From the NCBI GenBank assembly GCA_000727475.1, contig KL647303.1:2403366-2467365 (forward strand): DNA of 64,000 nucleotides. Reading direction: 5' to 3'. Positions 23,846 through 38,800 of the stretch are shown in pieces; within the stretch, counting starts at the first letter, position 1, and each line of letters opens with the position of its first letter. The notes beneath the pieces were generated by a model. That model had not been told where the DNA came from and ran no database searches. It saw only the letters and a program-made list of their open reading frames with translations. The stretch is from Sarcocystis neurona. Taxonomy: Eukaryota > Apicomplexa > Conoidasida > Eucoccidiorida > Sarcocystidae. A program made the position numbers and the translations under genes.

Positions 23846-26800
23846 TCAGCCACCGGTGGGTGCTTGATGGAGGAAACTGGGGATATTCTTCGTCGTGTTG
23901 CGTACGAGGTTGATCGGGAACGTTAGCTGTCTTTTTCGTCTTAGTTCCTGTAGCTCCTTGATCTGTCGTTGCCGCAAGTCTTGCTGTTCTCGTAGATGCC
24001 TTGCTTTCAACGCTTCTTCCTGCAGGACGTGCTGCACGTGGTGCAACAGCAGCTTATCCTGCAGTTGCTGCCGCACTTGCGCAGCACGCTCGTGGCAACT
24101 CACGCTGTTGTGCGGACCGTCAGTGTCCTCACCGACAGCCACGAGAGCAACAGGAGCAGCACCTTTTGCTGCTGCTGTACTCCAACGCCGGGAGTCGCCG
24201 CTGCGGGGGCTTTCGCCGCCGGACGAAATCAGCCCGTTCGTGCGGTCACTTAAAGCAGCATCGGAGGATATATTTGCACATTGCTCAGAAACGGCGCACG
24301 GTCTACTCGTGTCTTCCTGCCCCGGGACTGTTGTAAAAAGACGCTTTTGTAACAGGCTGTTGCAGCTGCTATCCACGCTGCATTCTTGCAGCTGGCAGCT
24401 CTCACTGTTCGTTGGGCTAGCAACAGCATCGTTCGTGCGACTGGAGGCAGCAGGCCAACTGTTGTCCTGTTGCTCCTGCTGCGACGTCACCTCTTGCTCC
24501 TTCTCCTCTCCAGATGCAAGAGTTCGTTGCTGCTGGCCTGCGTGTACTGTCTGTTGCTGTACGCAGCTCTGCCGCTGATTTCGTTTTGCCTGGTGCGGCA
24601 CGGCTGCTTCTTGCTCCTCTGCCGCTCCTGCCTGCAGCCCCGCAGCAGCCGTTGCCTGTTGGTGAACTGCTGCGTCGTCTCGCAGACGTTGCAGAATATC
24701 TTTGAAGCGCCTGCTGTTCCATATCCGGTATTGCTCATCTACTGCACATTGTCGCAAAAGTGCGGGGCAGAGCTCGGCAGAAGCGCTTGTAGGACAAATT
24801 AAGGGAGGTGGTGTACCGACAGGAACAGCAGCAGAAGGCGCTGCTGTAACAGCAGCAAGCACGTTCGCTTTTGGACGACCAGCCGATTCACCACTAGCCG
24901 GACCAACGCCAGCTCCAGCAGCACCAGAAGTAAGTGCAACACCAGGAAGAGGCGTACCAGTGATGGCAGCAATAGCACCAGCGGAAGCAGTTATAGGAGC
25001 AGCAGCACCAGCTGTCCAGCATTCATGGTGTACGACAGAGGCATCATCCTGAGCGACTGCAGGGGAGCAGCAGCAGCAGCAGATAACAGAACGAGAAGAG
25101 GTGCTGGCACGGCGAGCAGATGCAGGAGCAGCCAAGTGGGGTGATTTGTGTGTGCCTGTGTCGTACGAGGAGGAGATCTGCTGCTGCTGCTGGGAATTTC
25201 CATGCAGGAGGGGAGTCGGTAGCAAGTCCGTCGCTAGCAACGTTGCAGTACTAGTTGGCGCTACCTTCGAAGCATTTGCTGGGGCAATTTGCGGGTCTCG
25301 CGTTGCCGCAGTTGCTGAAGTGCATGCTGTTGCAGCGTCTAAAGAGTGGACTATGGCTAATTCCGAGACACTTGGGCTACTGTGCTGTTCCTGCTGCACT
25401 GCAACATTCTTCTTCTGCCGCAAAGCGGGCGCAACAGTGTGCGCAGCATCACCAGTTGCCGTTGCTGTGTCTACCGCCGTTGCTGCTGGACGGAACGCCG
25501 CTGTCTCCCCCGGTGCCATCGCGGCTGCTGGGAGTCCTTCTCCTACGGGGTATATGGCTACTGTCTTTGCGCCTGAAGGTGCTGGTGTTGCTGCTGCTGG
25601 AAGAGCCGCAGCAGTAGTTGGAGGGTCGACTGCTACAGGGGGCGCGACGTGAAAGTCTTCGGCAATGAACGGATGTCTCAGTGCTTCTTCAACCGTAAAT
25701 CTCTTGAAAGGATCTACTTGAAGCATGCCCTGCAGTAGCGCATGCAACAGATTCTCACAAATCCGTTGTGCTCCTGACAGGTACAAATGAAGGTAAAGGT
25801 GTACACGATTACATTTCGAAGATATGGGTTTCCGCACACAAGACTGTAGACAGACACCTGGGAGTGCAAGTACATCCACATGTTTGTGCACCTTATTTTG
25901 GGCGTAAGCACGCAAATACACACGTAGATGTACATAGGTAAAGATACAAAAATATGCTGCTCTGTAGAAGACGACAGCACGTTCACAGACGAGCATGCAG
26001 GCCATACAGCGGCTGCGGTTACATCCGATTAAAAGTAGACGCAACACTGTATCGCGAAGATCAAGGCAAGAAATGTGTACCAACAGGAACAGCAGTCGTG
26101 TGCACGTGAAGAGACAGAATGTACTTTGTCTCACGCAAAAGTAGAGATAGCAGCGGCTGCAACGGCAACACCCCCCGTAGTAGCAGCAGCAGCCGCAGCA
26201 ACACGGAGATCGGCAGCAGCAGACCTGGTCGCAGCAGCGGCTGCTCCCACTTATGGTACAGTGTACCATCGCGCTAGCAGTGGTTTCTCATCGTTTCTTC
26301 AAAAAACCATTCCCACTTACGTCTAGAAAATCAAGGAACAGGTGCTCCTCACTTTCGTCCACTGCTTGTTCTTCGGGCACAGCTATTTCTAGTGCACCTG
26401 GGGGTGCTGATGATGCTTCGGCTTCTTCGAGTGTCTCAGTGTCGTGCTGCTTCTGCACCGCCCCTCCTGCTGTTGCTGCTGCTGCTGCAGCAAGTTGTGC
26501 GTCCGCAGCAGCCGCTGCGTCTGTCGCTGCTGGCTCCACATGCTGCAGGGAGCAACAAGAACAGGTCGTTGTACTAGACGCCGTGGAGACATTGCTAGTG
26601 TCTTTCCGCAGCTGGCTGCCGCTGGGTGGAAAAGGCGGGAATGAAGAGCTAACCGCACGTACTACCGCAGAAGCCGGGCAAAAAGGCGGAGGAGAAGCTG
26701 CACCGTCGGGAGGAATGAGACAAGAAGAAACAACAGGGCGACACGAGGTAGCAACGTCACCGAAGGTATCGACAGTTGCGGCGGAAACAGCCACACGAGC

Positions 26801-29800
26801 AGGGAGGGCAGCGGCAGCCACGGCAGGGGAAACAGAAACAGCAGCAGCAGTGACAGTAGAACACGGAGGAGCAGCAGGCAGAAGCGCACCAGCAGCACCG
26901 GCGGGAGAAGTAGAAAGGGCACCAACACCAGCAGGAAAAGAAAGATCAGTCGGAACTGCAGAACAGGGTGCAGCAGGGTCCGAAGAAATGCAAGCAGCGG
27001 CTGTACCATAATAGGAACTTGATGGCGCAATTGTGGGCGCGGCAGGGAAACAAGCAGGAGGGGGCGCGCTGCAGAGCACCGAGCAGGATTGCAAAGGAGG
27101 GAGAACACGGCATGCATCTTGAAGATGGGCGGCAACGTTAGATGACGAGTGCACAGAGGAGAAATTAACCGGTGTACACGAGGTAACAGGGCAAAGCGGC
27201 AAAGCGGCAGAAGCAACCGCGGCAGCCGGCGACACGAAGGAAGCAGCTGCGCCAGGGAGAGGAGGCGAGTGCGAGGAGACATCTGCAAGGCTGGCCTCTC
27301 CAAGTTCTGCTGTCTGCTGCGTCGAGACAGCAGAGCAGGGGGAGGAGGCAGCAGCACCGTTGTGGTCCCAGCCTGGGAAAGGACGAGCATCAGGAGGACT
27401 AGAGGACGCGGAGACTGCGCGAAGCGCAGAAGGAGGAGAAGAAGCGGAATTAAGTGGCGTGCCTTTCGTGGGCGAAGAGGAATCTTCTTGCTTGTAAGTG
27501 GAAGCAATCTGTGAGGGAGAGGCGGCTGAGTGGGTCTTTGAGTAAGGGACTGTAGAGTAGTTGTCGCAAGACGGTCGAGACGTCCTGCCCTTCATTAATT
27601 TTTTGAAGAAGCGCGAGGCTCGCTTGGGGAGGGAGTCGCGCATGCTCACGATTGCTTGCGGAACCACCGTCGCCGTTGCTGCACCAGCACCAGCAGGGGC
27701 TTGGTGAGGAGATTCCGCAGCAAGACGAGGAGGCGTGGGGTCCCCCTGAACGCCAGAGGAAGAAGACGCAGAGGCAAGGATGGAAGAGTTCGCAGCAGTG
27801 GCAGCACCGCCTCCTTTTGGTGATGCCTCGGGTACAGCCGAGCTGGAATGAGCATTGTGAGGGAAGGACGCAGCCGCGGAACTGCCGGAGACACTACTGG
27901 GTGAAATCGAAGACGCTGCACAAGTTAAGGCAGACGGCTCCGCACAGAGAAAAGCCTCTACTGTGGCACACGAAAAACTGCGCTCCTTTTCGTCAACCAG
28001 GCGGGACTCGTGCGAATGCATACTTTCCGTTTGTTCCAGTTCTTCCGAGAGCGCCTGTATGAGCTGCGACCGAGACAGAAAGTGTTTGCTTGCCGAGATT
28101 GTGCTGGTGATCTTTTCGTTGCTACTCTCCCTTGTTGCTCTCGCTGCAGCCGCGATTCTGTCTGCGTTCCCCCGTAAACCAAGTGCATTCCCGCTCCCCC
28201 CCTGCTGTTCTCCAACACCGTTGCTGGGCAGTGCAGAAGTGAAAAGTCGCTCTTGTGTCGGGTCACTCGTCAAGCCTGCAGCGTGCACGCCCTCATATTT
28301 GGCAACTACACGAGCTTTTTCGCGTTGGTGGCTCTGCGGAACGGACTCGATTCTTGTGGCTGTCCCGACTCTTGCGCCCCTCACGCAATAAGACGACAGC
28401 AGGGACGCGTCCCCAGAAGCAGGCGTCTTTTTGCGAGGAGCATTGGCAACGGTGTAATATTGTGAGTGCGAATTTCTTGGTGAGATACATATCTGTCCAC
28501 AAGCATCTTGAGCAGACTTAATGCATGCACCTGATACTGCGGAAGACTGCGCGGCCGTCTCATCCACGGAGACAGAGTGTCTCTTCGCCTCATCTGAAGC
28601 ACAGGACTGAGAACTGCATGCCCGTGCCTCCAGTTCTAGGGGGCACACGCACGCCGCGGACCTTTCGCAGGCTACGGCTTCACTTGTCGTAGGCCAACAG
28701 CAGCCAGGAATATGCAACTGCACCGAAGGCCCTCCGTTTTTCGTTAGCTTTGCCTGATACTGTTTCACCTGGAGCCTGCATAGCTGTTCGCGCCGCTTGC
28801 GCATAGTCAACAAGTCTTGTAGGGACCGCAAGACAGGGCCTCCTCTCGGAGTTCCCTCTCGGCTGTGCAGGGACAGACATCCAGAGAGAAGACAACACGA
28901 CTTTCTGCAGATGTATATACATATATATATACATACATATACACATATATATATATATGCAAGCAGTCGAAGATGTGCACACATTAAAATTAATGTACGG
29001 GAAGATATCTAGTGAGACAAAGCGGTACCCGCAAGCAACCTACGTAAGAAACTGGCTACACAGGGGCTATACGGAAGGACACAGGGCTGTGATGTGTGAA
29101 TTTTGAGCACAGCCGCATTCTCGCGTGTACGTTACGCACACGTGTCTACACGCGGGTGTTGGCACAGGAGTATGCGGAAGCTTCGTGTTGTCGGATCGAG
29201 CACAGGAGCCGGATGTATCAAATGGATGCAGAAGAGGTTTGAACACTGCACTGCGCATGTAAGCATATGCTTGCATGAGCGCTACATACAGCAAAACTGT
29301 ACTTCTTACCTGCTGGTTCCTTCTCCCGCCTCGCGTGGAGTCTTCAACCGCCACACGCTCCCTTCAGCGCTGCAGCAAGGTCCTCCCGTGTCTGCATCTG
29401 TGTTGCCCTCTTCCAACTCTTTTCGTCCTTCGTTGCATGTCTGTGCTGCGTCTGCTTCCCCTGATGCGTCCCAGATTCTGTTTGCTGCTCTGTTTCCGTT
29501 GGCGGCTATGTTTGGGCGTGCCACCTCCTGTTTGGACGCAGCCTTTTCTGCTTCTTCCTGCGCACAGGACTCGGCGTCGCGCACAGGGTGTACGAGGCTC
29601 CCTCTTCGTCTCTCTTCCCCTCCTTCTTTATCAGTTTCTTTCCCCCTGCGCTGTTCCCTTCCACACGTCATAATGCAGGGGGCGTGGCTGCTGTTGCTTT
29701 TGTGTTTCCCGTTATTCTCTGTACATGCCCTAGCAGCAGACGTATGTTCTACACATCCTACTGGAGGTTGAGGACCCAGCGGAACACGTGTTTGCTGCTG

Positions 29801-32800
29801 GTAGTCTGCAGCTGCTGGAGGACCCCTTTGCGTTCTCTGCTGCGCGGCTTGAAGAAATGAAGACTCCTCCGTCTGCCGTACCGTCCTTGCACACTGTGCT
29901 TCCTTCCGTTGCTGTTTTGCCCTGGCTGCTGTAGCTTGACAGCATTCCTCCAAATCTTGCTGATGTATCCGCGGTGCTGTACCGGCCGCCTCTCCTTGGC
30001 ACCTCTGTTTCTGCCCCTGTCGTTGCTCCTGTGCTGCCCCCGCTGGCTGCTGCTGCTGGTGTGCTGACTCTGCGGCCGGCTGCCGTTGGTGTTGTGGGGG
30101 TACGAGGCCGCGGTAGTATGTCCCCTGCTGCGGCTTCTTCTCCGCTGTGGCGCACGAAGAGACGGCAATCAGAATGCGGTGCCACCACGCTTGTATCTGT
30201 CGCCGCGGCAATCCACACGGGCCAGCTGACAGCGCCCGCCATCGCTCTCCTCGAACGAAAGCACTTGCTGCTGCCGTCCCCCCTGCGACCCTGCAGCTGC
30301 TGTTCAGCAAGGTCGCTTGTTTTACTCCCTCTGCCGCACGCATGTCTCGGTTCCTGTTCTTCTGAGACAACGAAGGCTTCTGCTGCTTCTCGATCTCCTG
30401 TTCACGGCCGCATATCTTCTTCGTCCCTTCATCGTCCATTCCCACGCAGCCGTCCGCCACCGCCTGATGTAGGAGCACGCCGTCGTCCTGCTGCTGTTGC
30501 TTCAGCTGCTGTCGTCGCTTCTGCATCCGCTCTTGTTGTTGCTCTTCCTGCGGCGCCAGAAACGTCTTCTCGTGGTGCTGTTGTCGTCGGTGTTGGTACT
30601 GTTCGTGCTGCTTGTCTTCTTGGTCTTTTTGCTGCAGTCGTCGCTGCTCTTCTTCCTGAATCTCATCCACTAGTCTTTGCTGCTGCGGCTCCAGCTTATC
30701 TCTTGTAAAATACAAAGAGGTGCGCCGGCCAACTCGCAGCATCCATTCGGGAGGAGCTCCTCTCAGTGCTACTAAACGGCGCATCTGATCGAAGTCGGTT
30801 GCACCTGGCAGCAGGGGCTTGCCGCTATACAGCTCTGCCGCTACGCAACCTACCGCCCAAACATCAAGCTTTTTCATGTACCGCACTCCCAGCATCACCT
30901 ACGTACCGGTAGAGCAACACATAGGACACGCTCGCTGCACAATTACTATTAGACCACTGGCACTGGTACGCACACACGCCGTCGTCACAGAGGAGGTCTC
31001 ACTGTATACAAGCGCCCCACACTACTTGTGAGACAATAGCAGAACTGTCGACGAACACACGCAGAGACTTTTGCCTTAGTATGGAGGAAGCGGCGACGCT
31101 ATTTAGTGGTTTGCGCCGAGTTGCAGTTAGTACAAGTTTATACGCACTTTAAAGGAAACAAGTGTAGCAGCATTTGGGGCAACAGTAATAACGCACAAGT
31201 CTTTAGAAACGTCGGCAACACTCAGGTTTCGTAGGTCGTGGTCGTCCCACGGTCAGGGACACTCCTGTAAAATCACACCGACTACGCTGCACGTAGTCCC
31301 ACACCGACACCCACTACATCCTGAGCATCTGCGAGCGTCTATACACTTATGAGAAGGGAGTTTCAAAGATATTGGGTGGACAGTATTTCACACTGCATCC
31401 CTTGTCGAGACAAGCATGTACCTCTATGTGCATGCAAATAGGTGGAGGAATACGCAGATAGGTAAGTGGAATGACGAGACAAAAGTAGCTATTGAGCTGC
31501 TGGCAGGCACGGTATTACGAAAACGTGCAGAGAGGGTACAGACTTTCCTGCGGTGCCGCATACTCTCACAAGTGTTGCGTACTCTCACCTGCAGGACGCG
31601 CGTAGAGAGTGTCACACCTGTGTGCGTCGTGTATTATATATGTGAATGAGTTGTGCATCCTAAGAGGCTTATAAGCCATCTTCTTGCACTGCGCTTGTGT
31701 GACTAACAGCTTAAGTCGCGTGCCTCCCTGCTCTACACTCGCATTTATCAGACGAGAACCACAGAGAAGACCGTACGCTCCCCCATATGCTCGTACTTGC
31801 ACGTAGCGCGAGAACGCAAGAGTGCAAGACGCACGCGCATGAGTGGCTACGCATACTTGCAACTTAATCTTACATTCCTGCGCAGCAGCTGCCGAAACCC
31901 TTGCACCAGACGCGTCGCTTACAAACAACATGGTGAGATGCAAGAATACAAACGTCGGACCACGTACACAGCTGTGTGCCCACCTCAACACAGGTATCGC
32001 CTCACCTCCTGGAATGTATTATCGTAGTTCGCCGGGTACGCACCCGTCAGAGTGGAAGCCTCCGTTCGGTTGCAGACGTGTGATACCTATCTGGAGGCGT
32101 GTAGATACGCGTACGTAGTGAGCCCTTTGCTGACGAGCGCAGCTCACTAACCGGGCAGCCACACAAAGCCGGCTTCTCGCCTGCGTCTCCATTCAGTACA
32201 AGCAGGTGCACACGTGTCAGTACGCGCACATACATGTGCTTTTGAGGATGTGCTTCCTCCGCACGAAGACACTCACCTCTGTGTAGTTACTACTGCGTGT
32301 GCGTACCTCGGGCGCTCCGTAGAAGCGAGATTGCGCGTATAGGTAAGGGGCCGCTGGATGGGGTGAATGGTCTTGCGCGAGGGCTTCAACAGCTGCTGGA
32401 TCAGCTGGTTGCGGGGAGGAAGGCAACGGATATGCCGAAGAGAAATCAACAAGTTTGACAGAAATATACAAGCCACCGGCCCGAGAGGTTGCAGCCGTTG
32501 CATGTAGATCTGCGGCAGCAGCAGTATTACAAGCGCTGCCTGCTGCCCTCTGCACTTTTTTGCACGTGTCACGTGATGAAGCGGCAGCAGTGGCAGCTGG
32601 CGGGGGCTCAACGGCGCAAGGAGCCGGCTCCCTCCGTGCAGCTTTGTGGACCCTCATACATGCCGTTGAAGGCATGCATGCGCTTGAGAGAGTGTCGCAT
32701 GCGTTGTGTTGACTGCTGCAGGCGGTCACAGAGGAAGAGGTCCGCGAGGGACTCCGCGTGCGGCTCGTCACTGGCTGGTTGCAGGTCACTGGAAAAATGC

Positions 32801-35800
32801 AGTTGAGAGATGCGCTGCACGCAAGAGCTGTGCTGCAGGTAAGCGATCCGTTGCTACTCACTGCTGGAAGCGACAGGTAGGCTTCTGCGTCGGACGTAGA
32901 TGTTTGCTTGACTGCGTGCAGCGCAAGCAAATTTGGCAGACACGCGCCGTCCATTGGGAAAGAACTGCTATCTCCTCGGGGCAGCAGAGATTCTGCGTTT
33001 GCAGAAACTGCTGAACACACTTCAGTAGGTAACGGCGGGTCTGGTGCTGCGTTGGCAGCAGTAGCTTTATTCGAAGCCGCGCAGGCAGCAGCAACAGCAG
33101 CAGCGACAGCCTTTCCTGTGAGGCTGCTGGCGTTGTCGCAGCAGGTGGCTACGCAGTGGCTTCTTCTCTCTTCTATCGGAGGGTATTCGGGGAACCCAGG
33201 TGTTTTGGCTGATACCGCTGGACCTGCAGCTGCCAAAAGAGTCGAGGAAGCCGGTGGTACAACGTGGGGAACGATGCCACCTGCTGAATCCTGCTGTTCT
33301 CTCGCTTCCTCTGCGGCACGTGTTGCTCGCCAGGGAGAACTTCGCTGCTTTTGGTGCAGCAGTTGCAGCTCCTGTCGCGGCGGCGGCTGCAGCAAGGGTC
33401 GCTGCTGCTGTTGGGCAGGCATTTGCCGTCGCGAGGGACAATGCTGCTGCTTCAGGGTACGTTGGTGTCCCTGCGGCTGTTGCTGCTGTTGTTGCAGAGG
33501 CAAAACCCCGGAGAAACGCACGAGAATGTTCTCGGGCTTTAAGTCGCAGTGAACAACGCCCATGCGTTTTAAATGGGCAAGGCCCTGGAGCAGCTCCCTG
33601 CACACTTGTTTTACGGCGAGGAGAGGAAAGCCCGAGAAGCGGTATTTCTTTAGTAACTGATACAAATCTGTTTGCAGAAGTTCGAACACCAGACATGTGT
33701 GCCCGCAGTGAGTGAAGTCATCGAGCAGCTGCACGAGTCGGCGCTTCCCTAGGGCGGCATCAGCCTGCTGCTGACTCGCCTGCCCGCTCTCACGCCGCTG
33801 CCTCTCAGGCTTTTGCAGCTGTTGTCCTGCGCAGTTTTGGTGCTGTGGACACTGCCGTTCTTCCTCGGAGTGTACGCGACCACCACCGCCTCCATCACTA
33901 CCACCCCCAACACTCAGTGTGTCTGCTTTTCCTGTAGCAGCAAAAACGCAGCGGCTAGAAGAGCTATTCTCCTCTATGCTTCCTAGTGCACCAGGAGTGA
34001 CCTTGCAGTTGCAGTTGTACTTGCAGGAGCTTCCATTTAGCTGACGCAGGATGGCTATTTCCTGCATTGCGCTCCGGGTATAGGCTTCATCGTTCTTAAC
34101 TATTTTCACAGCCACAGCAGCTACAGCCTCTCCGCTGTACGCGTCGTACTGCAGACATTCGTATACATGACCGAAGGTACCTCTTCCCAGCAATCGCAGA
34201 ACCTGGTAGTAGTGCAGCCTGTGTCTTTCCCTGCTGCAGCTCCTGATGGTGCTGCTTCTACAATTGTGGCTGCAGGAAGGGCTCCTGTTTCGAGGGCTGT
34301 AGGGTTCGCAGCTGACCACTCGTGCGCCGCACGGCGCGCAGCCACGCGCCTCTTGCTCTGCCGTGGACGACTTCTCCTGAGCGCGACGTGATCGTTCCTG
34401 CAGCGGAAGATTCTTGCTTTCGCTCTGGGCATCCGCCTCTCTCACCTCAATCTCGCCTGCCTTTTCGTCTATCTCATTTCGAGCTGCTGGTATTGTTGAG
34501 GCGTCCGGGGAGTGTTCTGGAAGCTTCAGCTGCATTCCCTCTTCAGGAACAAAGTTGAAGTTCTGCTGCTTTATTGCTCTTGTATCCGCTGGTGTATCGT
34601 GCTCGTGCCTGTTCGCGTGCCCCAACAGAGAAGCGCACGGCGCTTTAGTTTGTCCGCACGCATTACCTGCTGCCGTATTTGCAGCGCAGGGCACTCCCTT
34701 ATCTTTTGCGCGCTGGTGGGCAGCGGGGAGCACCGCAGGAGCAGCAGCACGTACCGAGCACTCGGCTGCATCCCTGCTCACTGGACTAGCACCAGTATTT
34801 CTGCTTTTGAAGCAGACAAGGCTCCTTGCAGGAAGAGACTTCGCTCTTCTTTGTAATTCCAGTGCTGCAGCTCTTGCACTTATCTTGCGCTGCGGCTGGA
34901 CGGCTTGTGGCCTCCCTGCACTGTCTACTCCTTGCGGTTTTGCTTGCGTTTCTTTCTGCAGACCTGCAGCTGAGTCGGCGGCTGCCTTCCCCGTGATCTG
35001 CCCTTCTTCAGTTTCTATTTCTTTCTCTGTCTCCCTAGCCCCCTCCACTTTCGATTCTCCTCTTCCTAGGTACAACCGTGCGCAGGCATTTGTTGCTTCA
35101 CGCCAGTTCCACTCTACAGCCCGCTGCCCACGCGTGCGTCCCTCCACATCGACGTATGGCCTCGTGCTGTCTCTTACATTTTCCACGGTACACGTTCGTG
35201 GGAAAAAGAGGGCTCCCTGCTCTTCATCTTGTACCACCGCGTTGCGTTTTTCTATGTGTTCTCTTGCTAGTCCTGCCGCTGCATTCCCTTTACCTTTCAC
35301 TGGCAGCTTCACGGGTGGATACCTGCCGTCTGCCTCCTCCACGTCCGTGCTGCTTCGTCCGTCTACGTCTTCCTGTAGTAGTTGTTTCTGCGATCTTTGT
35401 CTCCCTCGTGGCCTTCTTTCCATACTAGGACTTCCTCTGCTTTCTCTGTCTTCCTCGTGTGCTTGCATAAACTCTTGCCGCCTATTCGAGTGCATGAAGT
35501 CCAAACCTCTATCGTTTTCTGCGGCTGCTCGACTTCTTTTCAAATGCGTGGCGACAGAGAGAGAAGTTTGCTTTGTGCCGCTGCCTTTATTTGTATGCTC
35601 CAAAGAGGCTACTGCGGATCCTTTGTTGCTCTGTCCCTCATGCTTAAGAAGTGGTGTATGCGGCTGTTCGCCCGCGGCATGCACAGTCCTTAAGACGCAA
35701 GCTTTCGCATCTGTTTTGCACGAACTGCCTTCTGTGATGACCTGGGCCGCAGCAGCAGAACATGGGTAACTTTGGTGGTCCATCCGCGTGACAGAATTTA

Positions 35801-38800
35801 GCACGCCAGCTGCAGCGGTATCAACAACAGATTCAGCGGGTGCGGGAGGGGCAGCAGCACACCCAGAAGCGCCAGCAGCAGCAGCAGTAGAGGCAGCAGC
35901 AGCCGTAGAGGCCGAAGAGGTTGAACCAGGAGCAACATCAGCAGCGGGGGGAGAAAGCGGCTTAGTAGCACCAATAGGCTGGGGGAAAGGGCCAGAAGTA
36001 ACGAGAGGTGCGGCCACGGCCAGCAGATGGTCAGGAAAGATAAACTCGTATTGCCTTGCGATGTACTCGTGATCTTTGTTGTCCACTCCACCGTTGGTTG
36101 TGCCGGAGCTGGCTGCCACTAGCGGTGCGCCTGGAGGTAGCAGAAGCCTTTTGTCTTTTGGAGGGAAAGCCAGAGGGAAACGAAAAGGAAGTGGAACACC
36201 GCGTGCTGTGCACTGCGCTGTGCTTTCGCCCAGACGTAATGCGCTGTCGCTGCTGCGCCGCTGTGAACCCTCGTCCTCCTCATGCGCTCGTTCATACCTT
36301 ACAGCCTGATCGGAGCGCGCTGATTTGCTGCTGGGTAGAGCAAGAGCACCAGCGATACAAAGACAACCTGCACCGCAGGAAGGTTTGTGCAGGAGTTCAT
36401 CTGATATTGAATGTGTTGATTTGCGATTAGGAGTTTCATCAGCAGGGCAAACACAGGTAGCACCCCTTGTACTGTGTGCAGCGACAGTGGTAGGAGTCCC
36501 TGCGACAGCATCTGCAGCATTGCCGGTGAAGGAGTCCGCAACCGCGGCTTGCGTGAAAAGCTCCAGATCACAAGCGTGCTTTGCCGCTGCAGTCACCTTG
36601 TCCGTAGCAGAAACGTTGCTGTCGGACTCAGATCCTACAGTGCTCCCTTCCGGTTTCAGGCATACCGCACTTGTAGGCGGACGCCTCACATGCTGCAAAG
36701 GTGTCGCCTTTGGAAGGTGTGAAGAGTTGTTCCAGCGCTGCGCGGGACTACCGTTCGCGGCCGTCCAATTGCGGTTGCTCGTCTGTGTTGTTGGGGCGCC
36801 GTATTCCTCATCTTGGGCAGGGGCAGCCACAGTATGTTCGATTCTGGTTGCATGCGTCGGAAGGGAAACGCTGGAAGAGATAGCACCAGCAGGAGAAGCA
36901 GGACGATTGAAAGGGGCAGCCAGAGCAGGAGCAGAAGGAAGACAGTAGTTGGACATACGTTTTGACAGGCTGGCGTCTCGTTCCTCATCTTTACCAATGT
37001 CGCTGCTACAGAAGCCGCATTCTCCGGCCGGACGGGGAGAAGACGCAGATGGCGAAATCGAGCTTTGGGAAGCGGAGACGCTACTATATGGAGATGTGGT
37101 CTGTCCCGTTAAACAAACACGCTTCCCAAGAGCTTCGCAAGTATCGCGTACACAACTTCGCTGCGCCGCCGCTACTCTGAGCTGCAGCAGAGATGGTGGC
37201 CCAGCAGATCCGGAGTAGACGTGCTGAGAGGAGACGTCTAATTTGTCCGGAACGTGCAACAGCAGGCGATGCAAGAGACGATCCGGGCTGGAGTTCATCT
37301 CTTCCTCGTAAAAGCTTGAAGAACCCGCCTGCAGTTGCTGCATTTGTCGGCAATACAACAGGGAGGGTGAGGGAGGCCACTGCAAATAATAATATGCCGG
37401 TGGCACACAGTCCGAAGTTTGGTTCGGCACTGCCTGTATCTCCTGTGTCAGTGGCTGCTGCTGTGGGCGACCTTGCTGCTGGTGGTGCTGCTTTAGGTGC
37501 TGCTGCTGGTTCTGTCCGTCGTACAAGGCGAACGGCCGCAGCCGCTGCGTTGGCGAGGGTAGAAAGTCATTCCCGGGTCGCGAGGAATCTGGGAAGCTAC
37601 GGTCTTGACTGAAGGTGGGCTGCTCCTGAAGCGGCGCCTGCTGACTAGGGACTAGTTCCGGAGGCGAGTTTTTCGCTGGCGGACGCTCGGGGGGAAAGGG
37701 CATCTGTCGCCGCTCTATGGGCTGCTGTTCTTGGAGCTGCTGCAGGTGCTGCTGTGTCTGCTGCTGTTGTTGCAGCACCTTCTGCTGCTGCAGTTTGCGA
37801 CGGTGGACGCATTTCTGCTGCTGATGCTGCTGCTGATGCTGTTGTTGCTGCTGCTTTTGCTGTTGCGGGCAAGCCCGCGGAGATTCGCTATTGTAGACAC
37901 GCTGTGCTGTGCCAGTGGCGGAAGGTGAAAGATCAGGATGCCGACGTCGGAATTTGGAACCACAAAAACACCTTGCCTCTTTAGTGGTTTTTGAGTCACA
38001 GCCTTCATCAGCAGCTTGAACCTGTTGTTCTGCCGGCTTCGAATCGTAATCTTGCACAAACGACTGCTGTAATGATGGTCTCGAGCACCCCCAATCCTTA
38101 CGGGTGAAGCAGGCTCCGCTTTTTGACTCTGCGTTCAAACTGCAGTCGAAGCTGACACTTTTCTTATAGAAGGCTCGAAGTTGACCGCTCCCTTGAGTCC
38201 CCTTGGCCGCGCTGAATGTGCAGCTGGCGTTGGTGTTGTCGTTTGTGCTTATGTTGTTATTGCTGAGACACCAATTTCCGTTGTGACTGCTACCCGCAAC
38301 GCAGCCTCCTCTCTGAGTGGCGTGACTGCTGCAGCGGACGTATCTACGATTGATTCCGCTGATGTTGGTCTGCAAGGTCCCCGCGTGGTTGGACCTGTTG
38401 CTGCTGTCGACAGAGCCGTGGGAGTGAAGACGGCGCAAGCGTGCAGCCGCAGGAAAACCAACCCTACACCTCTCATCACCCCCGGCAGTGGTTTCGTGCG
38501 AAGAAGCTTGTATAAATCCCTCCGGCTGGGGAGCAATTTCCACACTTCCCTGTATTATTTTGGGCTGATCTTTTTCATCAAGTGACCACGGTGTGCTTCG
38601 GCTCCGCGCGAACAATCTGGTTCTGGCTTTTGGTGCTGCAGCTTCGGGGACCTTGTCAACGAAGGATCGTTGCCAGTGAAAGATGTGTGGAGGTCTCGCT
38701 TCACACGCGAACTGAAGTCCAGCATCGTTGTTTCCCCGCTTCCCCTCTTGGTGCTCCCTGGATGCGTGGGACCGGCACTGCACCTGCTGGACTCTACTGT

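Noticed and set aside
34414..35769. Long plus-strand open frame (451 codons) opposite kinase exon 1
   Set aside because: It is antisense to a well-supported exon. It has no motif, and its Ser/Leu/Cys-rich composition is what CAG/GCT-rich coding sequence gives on the opposite strand. The same holds for other plus-strand frames at 24-39 kb.
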